From assembly GCA_027038695.1 (NCBI GenBank), contig JALWHA010000200.1, positions 1-7,881 of the forward strand: 7,881 nt of DNA, read 5' to 3'. This DNA comes from Acidobacteriota bacterium (GTDB taxonomy: Bacteria; Acidobacteriota; Holophagae; Thermotomaculales; Thermotomaculaceae). The notes beneath the pieces were generated by a model, which saw only the letters and a list, made by a program, of their open reading frames with translations, was not told where the DNA came from and ran no database searches. Below, in pieces: positions 1-5,767 of the stretch. The first letter of the stretch is position 1. The number at the start of each line of letters is the position of its first letter. A program made the position numbers and the translations under genes.

Positions 1-69
1 ATTTCCAATTTGTTTTATGATTGTATCTACTTTATTCAGGACTGGGCACTTATCCCTTTACCCTCAATC

Positions 70-110
70 TATGCTATTTTTGCATAGCGTTTCTATGCAA
101 AAATGGCATA
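70..110. repeat. 18-bp inverted repeat (hairpin) in operon leader
   Basis: Arms at 70-87 (TATGCTATTTTTGCATAG) and 93-110 (CTATGCAAAAATGGCATA) are reverse complements except at one position, where T75 faces G105. In RNA that is a U-G wobble, so the stem is continuous over 18 pairs with a 5-base loop (CGTTT, 88-92). Each arm is itself a TATGC...GCATA dyad. The stem is followed by TTTTATTAAATTT at 111-123, so it could act as a rho-independent terminator for a gene left of the window. The stem is AT-rich and the T-run is short and broken. The second arm also overlaps the best sigma-70-like -35 box, so a repressor operator is an alternative. The repeat is certain; its role is not. Confidence 0.6.
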
Positions 111-131
111 TTTTATTAAATTTGCTATAAT
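103..131 (+). promoter_or_regulatory. Putative sigma-70-type promoter for the operon
   Basis: A perfect -10 hexamer TATAAT lies at 126-131. With 17-bp spacing, the -35 position is ATGGCA at 103-108, which matches 4 of 6 bases of TTGACA. Transcription would start near 138 and give a leader of roughly 80 nt before the MoxR start codon. The -35 box sits inside the second arm of the inverted repeat, so a protein bound there could control access. In AT-rich DNA a TATAAT can occur by chance. A weaker second pair is TTGTGC (154-159) with TATAAA (176-181), spacing 16 bp. Confidence 0.4.
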
Positions 132-158
132 TTAACCTATGTTTTCCCAGTGTTTGTG

Positions 159-176
159 CAGGCATAAAAATTGCAT
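159..176 (+). promoter_or_regulatory. Possible -24/-12 (sigma-54-like) promoter element
   Basis: The invariant GG (161-162) and GC (173-174) of the sigma-54 consensus (YTGGCACG-N4-TTGCW) are separated by exactly 10 bases, with GGCA and TTGCA matched. Mismatches are A for T before the GG, and T and A in place of the C and G after GGCA. Transcription would begin near 186, leaving a short leader ahead of the ribosome site at 205-209. No activator site was recognised upstream, and the sigma-70-like promoter nearby is an alternative, so this is tentative. Confidence 0.3.
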
Positions 177-204
177 ATAAAAGTAGATTGGAAAATAAAT
201 TTTT

Positions 205-209
205 GGGAG
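205..209 (+). promoter_or_regulatory. Ribosome binding site that decides the MoxR start
   Basis: GGGAG at 205-209 lies 7 bases before ATG 217 but only 1 base before the in-frame GTG at 211. A normal Shine-Dalgarno distance is met only by ATG 217, so the two extra codons of the longer reading frame (GTG, TGT) are probably untranslated. Confidence 0.6.
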
Positions 210-216
210 TGTGTGT

Positions 217-1206
217 ATGGATAGCGGAATTAAGGTTATCAACGAACAGGTTAAGGAAAAAAGCGCGGTTGTTGACGCTTTGTTAAGCGAGGTTTCCAAA
301 GCCATTGTTGGGCAGAGGTATATGGTTGAAAGGCTTTTGCTGGGTATTCTGACAGGGGGGCATATACTTGTTGAGGGTGTCCCCGGGCTTGCGAAAACCC
401 TTGCAATTAAGTCTATTGCAGATGCTGTTGACTGCAGTTTTAAAAGGATTCAGTTTACTCCCGATTTGCTTCCTGCAGATTTAACAGGCACCCAGATTTA
501 CAATCCGAAAGACGGCACCTTTACCTCAAAGAAGGGTCCTATCTTTGCAAACTTAATACTTGCAGACGAGATAAACAGGGCTCCCGCAAAGGTTCAGTCA
601 GCCTTGCTTGAGGCTATGCAGGAAAAGCAGGTTACGGTAGGGGACAATACTTATAAACTTCCCGATATTTTTCTTGTTATGGCAACACAGAACCCTATTG
701 AGCAGGAAGGAACTTATCCCCTGCCTGAAGCGCAGGTTGACAGATTTATGCTTAAACTTAAAATCACCTATCCGTCCAAAGAAGAGGAACTTGAGATTCT
801 TGAAAGGTACACAACGGGCAAAGAGATAAAGGTTTCAAAGGTTTGCACTTTGAAAGAGATTGAGGAATTAAAGGGGATTATCCCTGAAATCTATGTTGAC
901 GACAGATTGAAAAAGTATGTGGTTAATATTGTTGACTGCACAAGAAACCCTGAAAATTACGGGTTGGACGATTTAAAGGTTTTGATTGATTACGGCGCTT
1001 CCCCGAGGGCAACGCTTTCCCTGATTACTGCAGCAAAGGGGTTGGCCGCAATAAGGAGAAGGGGATACATCACCCCTGAAGACATCAAGGCTGTTGCTCC
1101 TGATGTCCTAAGGCACAGGATTATTGTTTCCTATGAGGCTGAAGCGGAGCAGATTGATTCAGACGCAATTGTTAGAAAGATTTTTGACGAGATTGAGGTT
1201 CCGTAA
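217..1206 (+). CDS. moxR: MoxR-family AAA+ ATPase
   Basis: This 329-residue protein is a cytosolic MoxR-type AAA+ ATPase, a family thought to act as a chaperone that remodels or activates VWA-domain partner complexes. From ATG 217, Walker A is GVPGLAKT (54-61) and Walker B is LILADE (113-118), followed by the family-typical INRAP. Sensor 1 is in ATQNPIEQEG (N159), the arginine-finger type DRF is at 175-177, and sensor 2 is in GASPRATL (R264). All key residues are present and the length is normal for the family. There is no signal peptide or membrane segment. It is the first gene of the Bat cluster, 35 bases before the DUF58 gene, its usual partner. An in-frame GTG at 211 would add two residues but lies too close to the GGGAG ribosome site. 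The family call is very secure; the client is unknown. Confidence 0.96.
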   Translation: MDSGIKVINEQVKEKSAVVDALLSEVSKAIVGQRYMVERLLLGILTGGHILVEGVPGLAKTLAIKSIADAVDCSFKRIQFTPDLLPADLTGTQIYNPKDGTFTSKKGPIFANLILADEINRAPAKVQSALLEAMQEKQVTVGDNTYKLPDIFLVMATQNPIEQEGTYPLPEAQVDRFMLKLKITYPSKEEELEILERYTTGKEIKVSKVCTLKEIEELKGIIPEIYVDDRLKKYVVNIVDCTRNPENYGLDDLKVLIDYGASPRATLSLITAAKGLAAIRRRGYITPEDIKAVAPDVLRHRIIVSYEAEAEQIDSDAIVRKIFDEIEVP

Positions 1207-1241
1207 GGTTATTTAATTGCCTTAATTTTCAGGGAGAGTGT

Positions 1242-2117
1242 ATGAAAGCGGAAGAACTTCTGAAAAAGGTCAGAAGGATTCAAATAAAAACAAAGAGGCT
1301 GGTTGACGAGGCTATTGGGGGAGAGTATCACTCTATCTTCAAGGGCAGAGGGCTTGAGTTTGCCGAAGTGAGGGAGTATATCCCCGGCGATGATGTCAGG
1401 ACTATTGACTGGAATGTAACTGCAAGGATGAACTTCCCTTTTGTAAAGAGGTTTAAAGAGGAAAGGGAATTAACAATAATGCTTATTGTGGATATTTCCC
1501 CCTCAATGAATTTCGGAGACGAGGAGAAGTTAAAGAGGGAATTGCTTGCTGAAATCTGCGCTTTAATCGGCTTTTCTGCAATTGAAAATAACGACAGGGT
1601 GGGGCTTATAGCATTTTCAGATAAGGTTGAAAAGTTTTTCACTCCTAAAAAGGGAAGTAAGCAGGTTCTTGCAATTATAAGGGATTTGCTTGATATGGAA
1701 TCGGAAGGAAAAACAGATATAAAAGCGGCGCTTGAATACTTTTTAAAGGTGCAGAAGAAAAAGTCAATTGCGTTTTTAATATCCGATTTTCATTCAAGGG
1801 GCTTTGAGAAACAGATTGCACTTGCCTCTTTAAAGCACGATTTAATCCCTGTAAGGGTTTATTCACAATTTGAGGTTGAGCCTCCTCAAGGGGTTTTCAG
1901 AATGTTGCCCCTTGAAGGAGATAGGCCTGTTATTGTTGATTTTTCCTCTAAAAAGGTGAGAGAGGCCTTTAAGGAGAATGTGCGTTTGAGAGACGAGTAC
2001 CTTTTCAACCTTTTTAATAAGTACGGTATGGATTATTTAGACATAAAGACAGACGACGATATTTTCAAGGCTTTTCATAAATTCTTTAATATGAGAAAGA
2101 GGAAGTTGAAGAGATGA
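1242..2117 (+). CDS. DUF58 domain protein with VWA-type fold
   Basis: This 291-residue soluble protein has the DUF58 signature REYIPGDDVRTIDW (44-57), followed by a von Willebrand factor A-like fold. The MIDAS metal site looks complete: DISPS (84-88), a Thr in GKTD (T158), and Asp in FLISDF (D182). No signal peptide or membrane segment is seen, unlike the longer DUF58 proteins with N-terminal helices, so it should be cytosolic and free to bind MoxR. DUF58 genes are characteristically adjacent to moxR and are thought to encode its partner or adaptor. The start is supported by AGGGAG at 1231-1236, 5 bases before the ATG. Its stop overlaps the next start by 4 bases (ATGA), which suggests translational coupling. 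The biochemical role is unproven for most family members. Confidence 0.94.
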   Translation: MKAEELLKKVRRIQIKTKRLVDEAIGGEYHSIFKGRGLEFAEVREYIPGDDVRTIDWNVTARMNFPFVKRFKEERELTIMLIVDISPSMNFGDEEKLKRELLAEICALIGFSAIENNDRVGLIAFSDKVEKFFTPKKGSKQVLAIIRDLLDMESEGKTDIKAALEYFLKVQKKKSIAFLISDFHSRGFEKQIALASLKHDLIPVRVYSQFEVEPPQGVFRMLPLEGDRPVIVDFSSKKVREAFKENVRLRDEYLFNLFNKYGMDYLDIKTDDDIFKAFHKFFNMRKRKLKR

Positions 2118-3055
2118 GAAGGTTAGCGGTTTTTACAGTTTTGTTGTTTTCACTTTTTGCCATTGCGAGAGAGCCGAATATTACAGTTTCCCTTACAAAG
2201 TATAAGTGTGCAATAGGGGACAAAATAACCGCAGAGGTTAAGGTTGTAAGCGACTTAAACTCAAAGGTTGAGTTTAATGTTGAAAAGAGTGAAGACGACA
2301 AGGTAATTGTCGGTGATTATAAGAGCGAGTCTAAAAAACTTCCCGAGAATATGAAGTTAACTGTTTTAACCTTTACCGTTCAGTCATTTAAATTGGGAAC
2401 TGTTAAGTTAGGGAAGGTGAAGGTTAAAATTGACGGCAAAGAATACGAAAAGGATATCCCCGATTTAGAGGTTGTGTCAATACTTCCTCAGAACAAGAAA
2501 ACCATAAACCCTTTAAAGCCTCAGGCAAGCATTAAGCCTGATTACTCATACCTTAAAGAGTACGCAAAGTACGGTTTGATAGCAATTTTAATACTTGCCC
2601 TGCTTTACTATTTGATTAAAAAACTTATTGAAAAACTTAAAGGCAGGGAAAAGAAGGTTGAAGAAAAGCCTGAGATACTTGAGCCACCCTGTGTTGAGGT
2701 TAAAAACCTTATTTCTTCTTTGCTTTCAACAACATATTTGAAAGAGGGAAGGGTAAAAGAGTTTTTTGTTGAATTGTCCGAGATTGCAAAAAGGTTTCTT
2801 GGAAGGGTTTTTGATTTTGATTACGATTCAAAAACAAGCGAAGAGGTTTTTCAATTGATAAAGGGAAAGGTAAAGATTGAGGAAGAAAGCCTTATAAGGG
2901 ATTTCTTTGAGGTGTGCGATTTGGTTAAGTTTGCAAAGTATATGCCCGAGCAGTCGGAGATAAATACAACTGTTAATGCGCTTTACCAGATTGTTGAAAC
3001 AATCTGCAAAAGGGTTGAAGTAAAAGAGGAAGGGGAAAAAGATGTTCAGGTTTAA
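2114..3055 (+). CDS. BatD-like single-pass membrane protein (Bat operon, unnamed)
   Basis: This 313-residue protein sits in the slot between DUF58 and batA that often holds a poorly named gene in Bat operons. Residues 1-18 look like a Sec signal peptide (cleavage after AIA is plausible). Residues 20-125 are beta-strand-like with alternating hydrophobic positions, as in a small Ig-like or BatD-like domain. One membrane helix lies at about 153-169, then a basic stop-transfer stretch (KKLIEKLKGREKK). The cytoplasmic tail, residues 190-313, is helical. By eye the tail resembles BatD's tail in this window: VKEFFVELSEIAKRFL against TKEYYQTLSSAVISYF, then an acidic helix and FFEVCDLVKFAKY against FVEYCDFESYTPH. 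The start overlaps the DUF58 stop by 4 bases (ATGA), and AGGAAG lies upstream at about 2100-2105. It may anchor or signal between the cytosolic MoxR/DUF58 pair and envelope Bat proteins; that is inference. The gene call is secure, the family assignment moderate. Confidence 0.75.
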   Translation: MRRLAVFTVLLFSLFAIAREPNITVSLTKYKCAIGDKITAEVKVVSDLNSKVEFNVEKSEDDKVIVGDYKSESKKLPENMKLTVLTFTVQSFKLGTVKLGKVKVKIDGKEYEKDIPDLEVVSILPQNKKTINPLKPQASIKPDYSYLKEYAKYGLIAILILALLYYLIKKLIEKLKGREKKVEEKPEILEPPCVEVKNLISSLLSTTYLKEGRVKEFFVELSEIAKRFLGRVFDFDYDSKTSEEVFQLIKGKVKIEEESLIRDFFEVCDLVKFAKYMPEQSEINTTVNALYQIVETICKRVEVKEEGEKDVQV

Positions 3056-4031
3056 GTATCCTCTAGTGTTTATCCTTCTGCCTCTTGTGATTTACATAGG
3101 CTTTTTGCTTTACAAAAGGCTTTTTTCAAAAAACAGGGGCTTAAATTATTCCTCTTTTTTAATTGAGTTAGCCCCTAAAAATTACAAGCATTACCTTTAT
3201 ACATTTACATATTTTCTTCCTTTTGTGGCACTTGTGATTATGGTTTTTGCCCTTGCAAGGCCTCAAATAGGGGAGGGGTATGAAAAGCAGGAGACAATGG
3301 GGATAGATATAATGCTTTGCCTTGACACATCTTCTTCAATGAAGGCGCTTGATTTTAAGCCTAAAAACAGGTTTGAGGTTGCAAAAAAGACAACCCTTGA
3401 CTTTGTAAAAAAGAGAAAGTACGACAGAATAGGGTTTATTGCCTTTGCCGGATACGCTATTACAAAATGCCCTTTGACAACAGATAAGAGAATGCTTGAA
3501 AAGATTATCAAAGATACCAAATTAGACTCAATAGAAGACGGAACTGCGATTGGAATGGCTATTGCAACAGCCGTAAACAGGTTGAGGAAGTCAAAGGCAA
3601 AGACAAAGGTTATTATCCTTTTAACAGACGGTGTGAACAACAGGGGTGTAATTGACCCATTGACTGCGGCAAAACTGGCAAAAGAGTTGGGAATTAAGAT
3701 TTACTCAATAGGGATAGGGACAAACGGTTTTGCTGAGATACCTCAAAAAAACGCCTTCGGAATGGAAACCTATGTTAAGGTACCGGTTGAGATTGACGAG
3801 GCTCTTTTGACAAAGATTTCAAGAATGACGGGGGGTGAATACTTCAGGGCAACCGATTCAAAAAAGTTGCAGACAATTTACTCAATAATTGACTCACTTG
3901 AAAAGACAAAGATAGAGGTTAAAAGGTTTACCGTCTGGAAAGACGAATACTATCCTTTGCTTTTAACTGCATTGGCTTTGCTTCTTGGATACATAGTCTT
4001 AAATAACATTGTGTTGAGGGTGAAAGAATGA
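3042..4031 (+). CDS. batA: BatA, VWA-domain membrane protein
   Basis: This 329-residue protein has the BatA/BatB layout: membrane helices at about 7-24 and 52-72, a VWA domain (about 88-285), and a C-terminal helix at about 304-323. The MIDAS site is intact, with DTSSS (95-99), a Thr in DGTAIG (T168) and Asp in LLTDG (D196). The ALARPQIG stretch after helix 2 and CPLTTD (143-148) are typical of the family. The loop between helices 1 and 2 is Lys/Arg-rich (KRLFSKN, KNYKH), so by the positive-inside rule it is cytoplasmic and the VWA domain is periplasmic. It overlaps the upstream gene by 14 bases; AGGGG at 3031-3035 lies 6 bases before the ATG. VWA domains usually mediate metal-dependent protein contacts, here probably with BatB and other Bat proteins. 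Calling this BatA and the next gene BatB rests partly on gene order. Confidence 0.92.
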   Translation: MFRFKYPLVFILLPLVIYIGFLLYKRLFSKNRGLNYSSFLIELAPKNYKHYLYTFTYFLPFVALVIMVFALARPQIGEGYEKQETMGIDIMLCLDTSSSMKALDFKPKNRFEVAKKTTLDFVKKRKYDRIGFIAFAGYAITKCPLTTDKRMLEKIIKDTKLDSIEDGTAIGMAIATAVNRLRKSKAKTKVIILLTDGVNNRGVIDPLTAAKLAKELGIKIYSIGIGTNGFAEIPQKNAFGMETYVKVPVEIDEALLTKISRMTGGEYFRATDSKKLQTIYSIIDSLEKTKIEVKRFTVWKDEYYPLLLTALALLLGYIVLNNIVLRVKE

Positions 4032-4999
4032 ATTTCGGCAGGGTTGAATTTCTGTATTTGCTTGGCATTGTGCCTGTAATTGCTGTGCTTGTCTATGTTC
4101 AGTATATTTTAAAAGAAAGGCTTTTAAAACAAAGCGGGTTGAAGAGGGATTTTAAAACCTATGCACTTGACAGAAGGTTTTTTAAGCAGTTTTTCCTTAT
4201 ACTTTCCATTGCTTTTTTAATCCTATCTATTGCTTCGCCGCGCTTCGGGGTTGCACTTGAAAAGGGAGAGAGAAAGGGGAGAGACATATTCTTTCTAATA
4301 GATGTTTCAAACTCAATGAATGCGACAGACATTAAGCCTTCAAGGCTTGACGCAACAAAGCAGATAATTTTCAGCCTTTTGAAAAAAATGAACGGAGACA
4401 GGGTAGGGGTTGCTGTTTTTGCCGGAAGGTGTCAGGTTATCTGTCCCCTTACGGACGATTACGATGCTGTTTCCATGTTTGTTGACTCAATTGACACTGA
4501 TATGATCTCAATGCAGGGAACAGATTTAGGCGGGGCTATTGAAAAGGTTGTAAAAGAGGGTTTCCCAAAAAACGATAAAGGCTTCAGGACTGTAATTGTT
4601 TTTTCAGACGGTGAGGATTTCGGGGACTCTGTTGATGAAGGAGTAAGGCTTGCAAAACAGAACAATGTGCTTATATTCACAGTCGGGATAGGGTCAAAAG
4701 AAGGCGCTCCTATTCCCGAAAAAGACATAAACGGCAATGTGATCGGTTTTAAAAAAGACAGAGAGGGCAAGGTGGTTATAACCAAGATGAACCCCAAAAC
4801 ATTGATTAAGGTTGCAAAAGATACTGACGGAGAGGCTTTTATTGTAAGGTCAAACCTTGATATTGAGCCTTTGATAAAGAATATAAACAAATTGGAAAAG
4901 AAAAAGTTTGCGGAAAAGGACTTTGTAAGGTTGAAAGACAGGTATTATTACCCCTTAGCGGTTTCAATCCTGTTTTTAATTGCCTTTCTGGTGCTGTGA
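4028..4999 (+). CDS. batB: BatB, VWA-domain membrane protein
   Basis: This 323-residue paralogue of BatA has membrane helices at about 8-28, 54-70 and 307-323 and a VWA domain between the second and third. MIDAS residues are complete: DVSNS (92-96), T165 in GTDLGG and D194 in VFSDGED. CPLTDD (139-144) aligns with CPLTTD of BatA. The first loop (KERLLKQSGLKRDFK and RRFFK) is strongly basic, again putting the VWA domain in the periplasm. After GIGS a hairpin-like insertion (about 224-253, EKDINGNVIG) matches the place where BatA has PQKNAFGMET. The chain ends abruptly inside the last hydrophobic helix (FLIAFLVL), leaving no cytoplasmic tail. The start forms an ATGA overlap with batA, indicating coupled translation and probably matched amounts of the two proteins. 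Confidence 0.92.
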   Translation: MNFGRVEFLYLLGIVPVIAVLVYVQYILKERLLKQSGLKRDFKTYALDRRFFKQFFLILSIAFLILSIASPRFGVALEKGERKGRDIFFLIDVSNSMNATDIKPSRLDATKQIIFSLLKKMNGDRVGVAVFAGRCQVICPLTDDYDAVSMFVDSIDTDMISMQGTDLGGAIEKVVKEGFPKNDKGFRTVIVFSDGEDFGDSVDEGVRLAKQNNVLIFTVGIGSKEGAPIPEKDINGNVIGFKKDREGKVVITKMNPKTLIKVAKDTDGEAFIVRSNLDIEPLIKNINKLEKKKFAEKDFVRLKDRYYYPLAVSILFLIAFLVL

Positions 5000-5006
5000 G
5001 GTGGGT

Positions 5007-5735
5007 ATGCTGAAGAAATTGTGTTTTTTGATGTTAATAGGTTTGTTTGTGTTTCCCGTTTTTAGCGACAATATCTTTGCGGATAAGGGCTATAAACTAA
5101 ACGAAAAGGGAAACAAAGAGTATTTAAATAAAAACTACAAGTCTGCGGTTAACAACTACATAAGGGCTTTAAGCGAAAGGGAAGACCCGATTATTAAGTA
5201 CAACCTTGCAAACTCACTTTATAAGATGAAGGATTACGACAAAGCCATAGATGCCTATAAAAAGATTGAAAGGGAAGTTCCTGACAGTGTTAAGCCGGAT
5301 TTATATTACAATCTGGGAAACGCGTATTTTCAGAAAAAGCAGTATGATAAAGCGGTGAAGAGTTATGTTAATTGCTTGAAGATGAAGCCGAAAGACAAGT
5401 ATGCAAAGGAAAACCTTGAACTTGCATTAAAGATGTTGAAACAACAACAGCAAAAGCAGAACAAAAAGAACGATAAAAACGACAAAAACAAAGAGAAAAA
5501 TAAGAATCAGGAAAACAAGGATAAGAACAAGAATAAGAAAAAGAACAATAAGGATAAAAAACAACAACAGGATAAACAGAAAAATGAACAGAAAAAGAAA
5601 GAACAGGAAAAGAAAAAGGAATTGAAAAAACTGTTAAAAACCCTTGCGGAGCAGGAAAGGATAGACAGAAAGAAGAATATGAAAAACAAGAAGAAGCAAA
5701 AGGCTATCATTGATAGAATGGAAAAAGACTGGTAA
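5007..5735 (+). CDS. batC: BatC, exported TPR protein with Lys/Asn/Gln-rich linker
   Basis: This 242-residue protein begins with a signal peptide (1-20, cleavage near VFS-D). About three TPR-type helix pairs follow at 27-57, 62-91 and 97-131; the clearest has YNLGNAYFQKKQYDKAVKSY (101-120). Residues about 145-208 are almost only Lys, Asn, Gln, Asp and Glu. A more regular C-terminus follows, with LAEQER (213-218) and a final MEKDW; an acidic-aromatic DW end is, from memory, shared by other BatC proteins. TPRs bind proteins, so it probably scaffolds the BatA/BatB complex on the periplasmic side. An upstream in-frame ATG at 4980 lies inside batB's last helix codons and has no ribosome site. ATG 5007 is preferred because GAGG at 4998-5001 is 5 bases before it and a signal peptide follows at once. 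It is 7 bases after batB. Confidence 0.88.
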   Translation: MLKKLCFLMLIGLFVFPVFSDNIFADKGYKLNEKGNKEYLNKNYKSAVNNYIRALSEREDPIIKYNLANSLYKMKDYDKAIDAYKKIEREVPDSVKPDLYYNLGNAYFQKKQYDKAVKSYVNCLKMKPKDKYAKENLELALKMLKQQQQKQNKKNDKNDKNKEKNKNQENKDKNKNKKKNNKDKKQQQDKQKNEQKKKEQEKKKELKKLLKTLAEQERIDRKKNMKNKKKQKAIIDRMEKDW

Positions 5736-5767
5736 ACTATTGAAGAGTAAGAAAAAAGGGTGACACT

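Noticed and set aside
104..125. Sigma-54 promoter reading of TGGCAT at 104-109 with TTGCT at 122-126
   Set aside because: The GG to GC distance is 17 bases, whereas -24/-12 promoters need 10; the element at 159-176 has the correct spacing.
1207..1241. Possible terminator between moxR and the DUF58 gene
   Set aside because: TTAATTGCCTTAA offers only a 4-bp AT stem, too weak to terminate, and the gap contains the DUF58 ribosome site.
1328..1866. Minus-strand open frames within the DUF58 gene (1328-1642 and 1675-1866)
   Set aside because: They lie opposite a gene with clear DUF58 and MIDAS motifs, are Ser/Leu/Phe-rich as expected of antisense readings of Lys/Glu-rich codons, and have no recognisable domain.
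3263..3640. 125-codon minus-strand frame opposite batA
   Set aside because: The opposite strand encodes the intact MIDAS region of BatA; the antisense product shows no domain and no start signal.
4459..4890. 143-codon minus-strand frame opposite batB
   Set aside because: It is an antisense shadow of the VWA domain; its composition mirrors the batB codons and no ribosome site or family motif is seen.
4980..5006. Longer BatC start at ATG 4980, adding nine residues
   Set aside because: It would begin inside batB with no Shine-Dalgarno sequence and would place non-signal residues ahead of a clean signal peptide starting at ATG 5007.
5440..5640. A-rich repetitive tract suspected as a tandem repeat or CRISPR-like array
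   Set aside because: There is no fixed repeat unit or spacer; it is codon-level low complexity (AAA, AAG, AAC, CAA) in frame within BatC.
5507..5710. Minus-strand frame made almost only of Phe, Ser, Leu and Cys
   Set aside because: It is the reverse reading of BatC's Lys/Asn/Gln-rich linker and is not a membrane protein gene.
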